Under the pieces are notes generated by a model, which saw only the letters and a list, made by a program, of their open reading frames with translations, was not told the origin of the DNA and made no database searches. From the NCBI RefSeq assembly GCF_020687805.1, contig NZ_JAJEWQ010000003.1, positions 813,772 to 877,771 on the forward strand: a stretch of 64,000 nt of DNA, given 5' to 3'. Shown in pieces: positions 57,998 to 64,000 of the stretch. The translations under genes and the position numbers were made by a program. The stretch's first letter is position 1. Each line of letters opens with the position of its first letter. Source of the DNA: Planctobacterium marinum (GTDB lineage Bacteria; Pseudomonadota; Gammaproteobacteria; Enterobacterales; Alteromonadaceae).

Positions 57998-58069
57998 TTT
58001 CAAACAGTCGTTTAAATTTTTAACAAGCCTGCTACACTCAGTTATCAAGCTGACCATTCAAGGATAATC

Positions 58070-59050
58070 ATGTTAAAAGCAGAATACCAACAACGTGGGC
58101 CTGTGCCTCAGGACGTCATTCAGGCAATTGAATTTGAAGCGCCTGAATTACAAGCAGATGAAGTCTTACTGGAATTGCAGGCCTCCCCTATTAATCCTTC
58201 TGATGTGCTTACCTTAACCGGCTTATATGGCATTTTACCGCCTTTACCGGCAATTGGCGGTAATGAAGGTGTCGCCAGAGTGGTATCGCTGGGAAGTAAT
58301 GTCACAGGCCTGGTCGAAGGCCAGTCGGTATTGCTACCTGTAGGGCTTGGCACCTGGTCAACTCATATTGTTGCGCCGGCTAAAAAGCTCATCCCATTGC
58401 CTGAAGGAGCGGATCCGCAACAGCTTTCAATGCTTTCCATAAATCCACCGACGGCGGCATTAATGCTATCAGAGTTTGCCGATTTAAAACCCGGCGACTG
58501 GGTTATCCAAAACGCAGCCAATTCAGCGGTGGGCAATTACTTGATCCAACTGGCTAAGTTAAAGGGCCTCAGAACGATTAATATTGTACGTCGCGAATCA
58601 CTGATACAGCCTTTACAGGATATCGGCGCAGATCTGGTTTTGGTGGACGGCGATGATTTACCTAAACGAGTTCGCAAAGCCACCGACAAAGCCGACATTA
58701 AACTGGCTATTGACGCAGTAGGCGGAGCGGCATCTAACCGACTAGCTGATTGCCTGGCCACTCAGGGTACGCTGGTAAACTATGGCATGATGAGTGGAGA
58801 AGCGGCGCAGGTTTCGTCTGCAAACCTGATTTTCAAAGATATCACTGTAAAAGGTTTCTGGTTGGCTTTGTGGTTTCAACACGCCAGCAACGAAGCACAG
58901 CAAAAGCTGTATAACGAATTAGCGATGCTGATAGCTACCGGCAAACTATCAGCCCCCATTGACAAGGTCTTCAAGGTGGCAGACATTAAAGAAGCGGTTG
59001 CTTATGCCGCACAAGGCGAACGCAATGGCAAAGTACTGGTAACCGCATAA
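58070..59050 (+). CDS. Zinc-free alcohol dehydrogenase-like reductase (MECR / 2-enoyl-CoA reductase type)
   Basis: 326 residues of the medium-chain dehydrogenase superfamily. The N-terminal catalytic domain (ASPINPSDVLTLTGLYGILP, GGNEGVARVVSLGSNV) lacks the zinc-binding Cys/His of alcohol dehydrogenases, and the pattern INPSD with YG fits trans-2-enoyl-ACP/CoA reductases (MECR/ETR1). The nucleotide-binding domain has VIQNAANSAVGNYLIQLAKL, a variant AxxSxVG loop for NADPH, and INIVRRESLI. It probably reduces 2-enoyl thioesters. Shine-Dalgarno AAGGA lies 5 nt before the ATG. Terminator follows. Confidence 0.88.
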   Translation: MLKAEYQQRGPVPQDVIQAIEFEAPELQADEVLLELQASPINPSDVLTLTGLYGILPPLPAIGGNEGVARVVSLGSNVTGLVEGQSVLLPVGLGTWSTHIVAPAKKLIPLPEGADPQQLSMLSINPPTAALMLSEFADLKPGDWVIQNAANSAVGNYLIQLAKLKGLRTINIVRRESLIQPLQDIGADLVLVDGDDLPKRVRKATDKADIKLAIDAVGGAASNRLADCLATQGTLVNYGMMSGEAAQVSSANLIFKDITVKGFWLALWFQHASNEAQQKLYNELAMLIATGKLSAPIDKVFKVADIKEAVAYAAQGERNGKVLVTA

Positions 59051-59059
59051 AAGCTCTAC

Positions 59060-59090
59060 GGCGACTTTAACAAGTCGCCTTATTTACTTT
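59060..59090 (+). terminator. Rho-independent terminator after the reductase gene
   Basis: GGCGACTT / AAGTCGCC with a 4-nt loop (59060-59079) is followed by TTATTTACTTT. It lies 10 nt after the stop. Confidence 0.8.
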
Positions 59091-59192
59091 CTGACATCGA
59101 CAAACTTTTACTCCTTTATTTTTATTGCTCCTCAAACTTTTTCATATTGATTGACGACTTACATAACAATTCCCTGACAAAAGGTCATTGTT

Positions 59193-59738
59193 ATGAAAAG
59201 TTTAGCCAAAATCGTTATTACGTCTGCTACCGGTTTATTAATCTCCATCTATGCACTGGCAAATCAGACATTACCTGCAACATACGCCGCTGCCATTAAC
59301 GATTGTCAAATCGTTAAACACATTGCGCTGTCGGAAGAAGAGACCAAAGCCTGGTTGAAAATCCAGTCCCTGGAAGAACAGATGAAATCCATCCACCAAC
59401 CCTTAAAATCGGTTGAAAAACAGCTTTCAGGTTATGGTAAAGAAATTGAGGAACTAACCAGATTAGCCATCCAGGAGACTGAACAAACACTGTACATCGA
59501 CAAAGAACTGATGAAAGAGCAGCAAATTGTGGCCGATAAGCTGTCAGCTTTGATGACGGTCCATGAGGCAGATTTTGAAGTGTTGGGCAGTCTGGGAGAA
59601 CAAATTAGCGCCGAAGCCGATATATTTAGCGACACTATTGAAGATGCTTTTACCGGGCTGGATTACCAAAGGGTTGAGATCTATTCTGCAAAAGAAGGTC
59701 CAAATCTGGACTACTGCTCTGCAGATAGCATGATGTGA
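59193..59738 (+). CDS. Uncharacterised exported coiled-coil protein
   Basis: 181 residues; family not recognised. Signal peptide IVITSATGLLISIYALANQT. The mature protein has two cysteines far apart (NDCQIVKH near the start, DYCSADSMM at the end) that could form a disulfide. The middle is long and heptad-like (IQSLEEQMKSIHQPLKSVEK, then AIQETEQTLYIDKELMKEQQ), probably a coiled coil. Single gene; it converges on the PhoD gene across a bidirectional terminator. Confidence 0.7.
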   Translation: MKSLAKIVITSATGLLISIYALANQTLPATYAAAINDCQIVKHIALSEEETKAWLKIQSLEEQMKSIHQPLKSVEKQLSGYGKEIEELTRLAIQETEQTLYIDKELMKEQQIVADKLSALMTVHEADFEVLGSLGEQISAEADIFSDTIEDAFTGLDYQRVEIYSAKEGPNLDYCSADSMM

Positions 59739-59754
59739 TCACTATAACGCTTGT

Positions 59755-59778
59755 AACAGGGCGGTTTCCCGCCCTGTT
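59755..59778. terminator. Bidirectional hairpin between convergent genes
   Basis: AACAGGGCGG / CCGCCCTGTT, perfect 10-bp stem with a short loop. T-rich sequence follows on the plus strand (GTTCCGTCTT); the minus-strand tail is weaker. It separates the coiled-coil gene from the PhoD gene. Confidence 0.75.
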
Positions 59779-59786
59779 GTTCCGTC

Positions 59787-61604
59787 TTATAGCAGGCTGA
59801 TACCCGGACTGACCACCGAAGATTCAGCAGTGCGCGCTCTTGCAACGTTTGCAGAGTACTCGGTACTACTGATGGTATCCACATAGTGCCATTCACTTAC
59901 CACTTTATCAGCCGTAAAAGTCAGAGTCATAAAACCCCGGTCCATGGCATTCACGTATTGCAGATCCTCGACTAACTGTTGAATACCAGCTTCCGTTGCC
60001 GCCAAATCTTCGGGAGCGATACCCAGATACACTTCCAGACCGGGAGAAGACACCGAAGGCGTCGCAAACTCGACACCGACAATATCCCCATTAACATCTT
60101 TTAAGTTGTTAGCCCAGGCGTTATGAGTATCACCGGCCAATACCACCAGGTTTTTATTCAATTGTTTGGCGGTTGCTAACACGACTTCCCGTTCGTATGC
60201 GTAACCATCCCATGCATCCAGGTTGTATGGAATAGAAGGTAAACTTAACAGAGTCATCACCTCAGGTGTTAGCCGTGCACTGTTTGCTTGCAGATACGCC
60301 AGTTCCTCTGCCGTCAGTGTAGGATCTCCGGCTTGTGCACGTTGAGCCAATATCGCAATCTGCGCCAATTCAGCAAATTGACTCACCGACAGTTGTTGAG
60401 TGGCGATCGCCGCAGGTAGCATCATACGGCCCATCAACACCTGCTGGCCCAGTACTTGCCAGGTAGCTGTAGACATAGTCATAGCACCTTGCAACCACTG
60501 CAATTGTTCCGCGCCCAGCATAGTGCGATTGGTATCACTAACATCAGCAGTGAAGCTGGCGGCATCTAACGCGCCTGTAGCAGGGTCTATATAATTGGCG
60601 TAATCGAGTTGCTGATCTCTCGCCACAACACGCGTATCCAACATATACAAGTCCAACAGATTACCAAAATTAAACTGCCGGTTAATGACTTCATTATTAT
60701 CTTCGATTACCGGTCTGATTGGCATCCATTCGAAGTAAGCCTGTAGCGCGCCTAACTTACGCTCCTCAAAGTCTCCTTCTTCGACCTGATGGTTTTCAGC
60801 ACCATCTCGCCAGGTGTCATTGGTAACTTCGTGATCATCCCACACTGCGATAAACGGTACTGCGGCGTGTAATTTTTGCAGGCTCAGATCTGTATGGTAT
60901 TGTGCATAACGCGTGCGATAATCACTTAGAGACACTAATTCTGTTTCAGGTAATACTTCCCGGCCCATAGCGGCAGCATTTTCACTGGCATAACCATTCC
61001 GGCCATATTCGTAAATATAGTCGCCTAAATGCAGCACCGCATTTAGTCCTTCTTGCTCCGCGGCTAAATCATAAACATTAAAATATCCAGCCGGAAAATT
61101 TGAACAAGACATAACAGCCAGTTTAACAGCAGAAACATCGCCTTCAGGTAAGGTTTTAGTTACGCCAACGGGTGATGTACTTTCTCCGCTGATAAAGCGA
61201 TAGTAATAGGTACTATTCGCTGCCAGATCAATCGCATCGATTTTCAATGTATAGTCGGTATCGGCTGAAATGTTAGCAGAACCATTTGTGACCAAAGTCT
61301 GAAATTCAGCATCACTGGCCACTTCCCAACTGACGGGCAACTCCCCATCAAAGCCTTCTTCAACCGGGGTAACCCGGGTCCAGAGTATGACTGCAGACTG
61401 TGTCGGATCGCCACTGGCAACCCCGTGTTCAAATGCAACAGGTATTGGTGTGGGCTCAGGTACGGGTGTCGGTTCGGGCACTTCAGGCAACGACAAATCG
61501 TTACCATCAAAACAGGCCATCAATCCGGAAGATACAATGGCTAAACCCACTCCCCTGGAAGTGAGCTTTAAAAAATGACGTCGGGACAGAGTATTTATTT
61601 TCAT
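59787..61604 (-). CDS. phoD: Alkaline phosphatase D (PhoD family), Tat-exported lipoprotein-like
   Basis: 605 residues. A twin-arginine signal RRHFLKLTSRGVGLAI leads to a lipobox-like SSGLMAC (Cys at about 31), so it may be both Tat-exported and lipid-anchored. A Pro-Glu-rich spacer (PEVPEPTPVPEPTPIP) precedes the PhoD N-terminal domain FEHGVASGDPTQSAVILWTR. The catalytic metallophosphatase has VMSCSNFPAGYFN, LHLGDYIYEYG, VWDDHEVTNDTWR and LVVLAGDTHNAWANNL. PhoD enzymes cut phosphodiesters and monoesters with Fe and Ca. Third alkaline phosphatase in this window. Symbol by family. Confidence 0.92.
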   Translation of the reverse strand: MKINTLSRRHFLKLTSRGVGLAIVSSGLMACFDGNDLSLPEVPEPTPVPEPTPIPVAFEHGVASGDPTQSAVILWTRVTPVEEGFDGELPVSWEVASDAEFQTLVTNGSANISADTDYTLKIDAIDLAANSTYYYRFISGESTSPVGVTKTLPEGDVSAVKLAVMSCSNFPAGYFNVYDLAAEQEGLNAVLHLGDYIYEYGRNGYASENAAAMGREVLPETELVSLSDYRTRYAQYHTDLSLQKLHAAVPFIAVWDDHEVTNDTWRDGAENHQVEEGDFEERKLGALQAYFEWMPIRPVIEDNNEVINRQFNFGNLLDLYMLDTRVVARDQQLDYANYIDPATGALDAASFTADVSDTNRTMLGAEQLQWLQGAMTMSTATWQVLGQQVLMGRMMLPAAIATQQLSVSQFAELAQIAILAQRAQAGDPTLTAEELAYLQANSARLTPEVMTLLSLPSIPYNLDAWDGYAYEREVVLATAKQLNKNLVVLAGDTHNAWANNLKDVNGDIVGVEFATPSVSSPGLEVYLGIAPEDLAATEAGIQQLVEDLQYVNAMDRGFMTLTFTADKVVSEWHYVDTISSTEYSANVARARTAESSVVSPGISLL

Positions 61605-61707
61605 GGGTCTTTTCTTATATATTAGGGTTTTAAGAACGTATCATGACCCGATCTGATGACAGCTATGTTAAAAACAAATAACTAAATTCACACTTACAAG
61701 ACAGCGT

Positions 61708-62508
61708 TTACGGATACTTCAATTTTAAAATGAGCTTAGAGTCCAGTTCAGACTTTCGTAGCGCATCTTGCCAGACCAGGTCAAATAACTCCTCAAAGCT
61801 GCCATCGGATTGCATTTCTTTCAAGGCTTTTTCTAAATCCAGGGCCAAATGCGCATTCTCTTTGCTAAAATAAAAGTTAAAACTGATGGGGTAATACAGC
61901 GCGATACTGGGAGAAACGATCATGTCTTTTTCCCGAAAATGTTCTAATTCTGACCAGGCCTCGAACACACTACGCGGCAAGTAGTCTACCCTACCCAGCT
62001 CCAATAACTTGAACAAACCAGCATAAGAACTGGTACCCTGAACGGTAAAGCCGTTTGCTTTGAGGATTTGATAATCAAGCCAGTCTGGTGACAAACCGGC
62101 GACATTTCGTTGTAACTTAACCCGGTCCAATTGTTTAAACTTTTCCAGGTTATTTTGCTGAATAAAAAGCAAACGATAACCGAATAAACCTTTATATATA
62201 TCGAAATTAACTTCTTTTAAGTTCTCTTGTCGCTCTGCGGTAGAAATAGCCCAAAAGACGTCAATACCAAGTCCTTTTTCTACCAGCTTTAAACTGCGTC
62301 CTCTGGGCATTTGCAACTCGCCTGGATAAAGATCGTATTCTGAGAGTGATTCTGAGCGGGAAAATGCCAGACGCAACAATTGCAACGGGTAGCCCGTTCG
62401 TTCATCAAAATGTGCCTCTGCTTTGGGGTAGTACAACTTATTCGCCTGCGCCTGCACAGCACAGGCGATAACACCTAACAACAGCAAAACTAAGGCTTTA
62501 CGCTTCAT
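61708..62508 (-). CDS. Periplasmic binding-type protein (SBP_bac_3-like)
   Basis: 266 residues. Signal peptide LVLLLLGVIACAVQAQA. The sequence follows the pattern of the transporter-substrate-binding-like proteins common in Alteromonadales: FDERTGYPLQLLRLAFSRS at the start, GLGIDVFWAISTAERQENL, a TSSYAGLFKLLELGRVDYLP hinge region and a C-terminal EKALKEMQSDGSFEELFDL. No transporter subunits are adjacent, and the usual amino-acid ligand residues (Arg/Asp pair) are not evident. Function unknown. A distant relative of the protein at 37530. Confidence 0.75.
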   Translation of the reverse strand: MKRKALVLLLLGVIACAVQAQANKLYYPKAEAHFDERTGYPLQLLRLAFSRSESLSEYDLYPGELQMPRGRSLKLVEKGLGIDVFWAISTAERQENLKEVNFDIYKGLFGYRLLFIQQNNLEKFKQLDRVKLQRNVAGLSPDWLDYQILKANGFTVQGTSSYAGLFKLLELGRVDYLPRSVFEAWSELEHFREKDMIVSPSIALYYPISFNFYFSKENAHLALDLEKALKEMQSDGSFEELFDLVWQDALRKSELDSKLILKLKYP

Positions 62509-62695
62509 GAAATGTCCATCACTTAAGTTTTAAACTCAACATTCCTAAGTGTAGCAATTAATTGCGGTAAATTAATTTACGAAGACAGCAAGGGTATAAA
62601 CAATTTCTTGATAGGCCGCAGTAACAGACCAGAAACATACATTGAGCTAACTTTGACGAATCGCCGCAGTTAGCTCGTGATAACGGGGAGAAAAA

Positions 62696-62803
62696 TTACA
62701 TAAATGGTTCTTTGTAGAGAATAATCACAGCTATTACCAAAATTGCTAAAGAAATAAAGACCTTGATCATATCGTTTAGCACCTTCGAAACTGCATCAGA
62801 CAT
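62696..62803 (-). CDS. 35-residue single-pass membrane peptide
   Basis: A short but convincing gene: ATG at 62803, ideal Shine-Dalgarno GTGAGG 6 nt upstream, and stop TAA at 62696. The peptide MSDAVSKVLNDMIKVFIS, then LAILVIAVIILYKEPFM, is a charged N-terminus plus one transmembrane helix. No homologue is recognised. Such peptides often modulate a membrane complex or respond to stress. Its neighbours are the binding-type protein gene and the rRNA-flanking repeats. Confidence 0.65.
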   Translation of the reverse strand: MSDAVSKVLNDMIKVFISLAILVIAVIILYKEPFM

Positions 62804-62974
62804 GTTTACCTCACATGCAAAAACCGTTTTGAGATCGAAATAATAATCCTAAATCTCCGTCTCAGCACTAAAATAAAATAACCAAAGATCAGATAGTTAC
62901 AACTCTCCTTCTTTTACAATAATCAGTAAACGAGACTCAACATAATACCCCGATTGGTTGGCTTGCTCCTTTAG

Positions 62975-62994
62975 ATTAGCGCAGCTAATCGCTA
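62975..62994. repeat. 20-nt direct repeat, copy 1 (rrn flank)
   Basis: ATTAGCGCAGCTAATCGCTA, identical to the copy at 63460-63479. It contains the palindrome TTAGC-GCA-GCTAA. The two copies bound a 485-nt segment next to the rRNA operon. Confidence 0.85.
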
Positions 62995-63010
62995 GTTAAG
63001 ATAAAACAGA

Positions 63011-63222
63011 ACTCTCACATGGGGGTGAAGCCCGTCTCGGACGAAGCGAATACCTGGAGCTTTGTCAGGGCTGAACGACCCGGCAAGGGTGACGGTCATC
63101 AGGGATGTGTTTACGACGAACCTGCACAAACAACCATTACTTAGCCCGGCCGAACGACTGCACATGGGTGAAACCCGTTTAAAAATAGCGAATACCTGGA
63201 GCTATTTTAGGGTTGAACGCGA
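63011..63222. repeat. Two diverged copies of an rrn-flanking repeat
   Basis: Copy A (63011-63085) and copy B (63159-63222) share CACATGGG(GG)TGAA, CCCGT, AGCGAATACCTGGAGCT and AGGG-TGAACG in the same order. The first element also ends the 5S gene (ACTCTCACATGGGG on this strand), so the repeat may derive from 5S 3' sequence. A related piece lies at 63653-63672. The open reading frames overlapping these copies are not genes. Confidence 0.65.
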
Positions 63223-63352
63223 GACAAGGGGACGTCGAGCTGGAAGCCCCTACCATGGAAGGTTTAAACCTCATAGCTTAAACACAAACAAAAATAGATT
63301 ACTTCAAGTTACTAAAACGCTGGCTGCCATAAGCTACATGGATGTAGTGAAT

Positions 63353-63379
63353 GTCGTTTTTGCAGGAGCAAAAAACGAC
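63353..63379. repeat. Strong hairpin in the rrn flank
   Basis: GTCGTTTTTGC-AGGA-GCAAAAAACGAC forms an 11-bp stem with one bulged A. A second perfect hairpin, CTACAT-GG-ATGTAG, lies at 63335-63348. Both resemble REP-like palindromes of gammaproteobacterial genomes rather than terminators (no T-run). Confidence 0.6.
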
Positions 63380-63459
63380 CTTCAGGGACGTTTGTCCCCC
63401 GTACACTAATCAGAGTGCATGTGATGAAGTTAAGTTGATGGGTTAGGTTTCTCTTGTGA

Positions 63460-63479
63460 ATTAGCGCAGCTAATCGCTA
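63460..63479. repeat. 20-nt direct repeat, copy 2 (rrn flank)
   Basis: Identical to 62975-62994. Together they could be target-site or recombination scars around the intervening segment. Confidence 0.85.
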
Positions 63480-63542
63480 TTTAGGGAGAGGGCTATCCGG
63501 CTGTATTGACACAGCAACTGAACTTTTCGGAATGACAAATGC

Positions 63543-63575
63543 AAAAAAGGGCTACCCAAACGGATAGCCCTTTCT
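63543..63575 (-). terminator. Terminator of the relic 5S unit
   Basis: On the minus strand GGGCTATCC...GGGTAGCCC is followed by six T (the A-run at 63543-63548). It follows the 5S relic directly and differs in sequence from the terminator of the intact 5S, so the relic was once a separate rrn end. Confidence 0.75.
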
Positions 63576-63584
63576 CTAACCAGG

Positions 63585-63664
63585 AGCCTGGCGGTTCCCT
63601 GCATGGATGCAGGAGATTAGAGCAACGCAGGACGCAGTTGCCGAGTGCTACTCTCACATGGGGG
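63585..63664 (-). pseudogene. 5S rRNA 3'-end relic interrupted by a 49-nt insert
   Basis: On the plus strand AGCCTGGCGGT (63585-63595) and GTGCTACTCTCACATGGGG (63646-63664) are the two pieces that are contiguous in the intact 5S gene at 63882. Between them lie about 50 nt containing two hairpins (CCTGCAT-GG-ATGCAGG, and GCAAC...GTTGC). The 5' three-quarters of 5S is missing. Confidence 0.7.
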
Positions 63665-63841
63665 TGAAGAGGGTGTTTACAGCTGCGCAGCAGCGGCCCT
63701 CTGAACGACCGGAGCTCTGCGACGGGCCGGGAGTCCACTTCGTGAAGCGCTGACCGTGAGGTAGTGACACCAACCTTCGATTTGATGAAGGGTTACCCTG
63801 GATAAGAATAAATGTGCAGGACTGAATAAATCGCAGGCAAT

Positions 63842-63869
63842 AAAAAAGGGTTACCTTGCGGTAACCCTT
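63842..63869 (-). terminator. Terminator after the intact 5S rRNA
   Basis: GGGTTACC-GCAA-GGTAACCC on the minus strand is followed by T6 (A-run 63842-63847). It ends the rRNA operon, whose 23S and 16S genes should lie beyond the right edge. Confidence 0.9.
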
Positions 63870-63881
63870 CTTCAAATTGGG

Positions 63882-64000
63882 AGCCTGGCGGTGTGCTACT
63901 CTCACATGGGGAGACCCCACACTACCATCGCCGCTAATACGTTTCACTGCTGAGTTCGGAATGGATTCAGGTGGTTCCGTATCGCTATGGCCGCCAGACA
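63882..64000 (-). rRNA. rrf: 5S ribosomal RNA
   Basis: The minus strand reads TGTCTGGCGGCCATAGCG at the 5' end and closes with a complementary CCGCCAGGCT. About 119 nt. Internal conserved pieces include ACCACCTGAATCCATTCCGAA, CTCAGCAGTGAAACG and CCCCATGTGAGAGTAG. The 5' end coincides with the window edge, so a few bases may be missing. Confidence 0.95.

Noticed and set aside
63062..63409. A 115-codon open frame with a TTG start in the rrn flank
   Set aside because: It runs through the diverged rrn-flank repeats and hairpins, has no ribosome binding site, and its sequence follows the repeats rather than a protein pattern.

Overview
The window looks like chromosomal DNA of a marine gammaproteobacterium of the Alteromonadales type. 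The signs are a moderate-GC genome, a gammaproteobacterial 5S rRNA at the right edge, a minCDE operon, a second EF-G-type gene with high-expression codon use, PomA/PomB-like stator genes, GGDEF and HD-GYP genes, several secreted alkaline phosphatases and a giant repeat-rich surface protein. The genus cannot be fixed from this sequence alone. There is no CRISPR array, tRNA, integrase or intact insertion sequence that I can see.

Left third (1-25.3 kb), nearly all on the minus strand: an ECF sigma factor cut by the window edge, an OxyR-like regulator, then a 15.7-kb gene for a 5230-residue secreted repeat protein. That gene lies 2 bases after a TIGR03032-type gene. Upstream come a compact subtilisin-like protease, a terminator-bounded operon of three phage tail-collar proteins plus a DUF6916-like protein, a GNAT acetyltransferase, and a fusion of an Asp/Asn beta-hydroxylase-like domain with a PRMT-like methyltransferase. 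This block (about 1.7-25.3 kb) is the most likely place for an undescribed system. It combines phage-fibre-like proteins, possible modifying enzymes, a protease and a giant surface protein, with no phage head, tail-tube or lysis genes.

Middle (25.5-43 kb): a Cys-rich coiled-coil protein, a decayed gene next to an HEAGH putative metalloprotein, a diguanylate cyclase beside an HD-GYP protein, and two tandem PhoA-type alkaline phosphatases (the second a lipoprotein with a collagen-like linker). Then come a secreted unknown, a fatty acid desaturase, minCDE, an SBP_bac_3 protein, a SPOR-like lipoprotein, an EamA exporter, an animal-type haem peroxidase and a frameshifted metallo-beta-lactamase-fold gene.

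Right third (43-64 kb): EF-G 2, several uncharacterised genes, a hybrid sensor kinase co-transcribed with a Tat-exported binding protein, a Tas-like aldo-keto reductase, an ABC-transporter remnant and a CNNM/CBS protein. A PadR regulator with two palindromic candidate operators follows, with its permease-prefix partner. Next are a stator pair in the unusual order B then A, an MECR-like reductase, a PhoD phosphatase, another periplasmic binding-type protein and a 35-residue membrane peptide. The window ends in the 3' flank of an rRNA operon: REP-like repeats, a 5S relic interrupted by a 49-nt double-hairpin insert, two terminators and an intact 5S gene.
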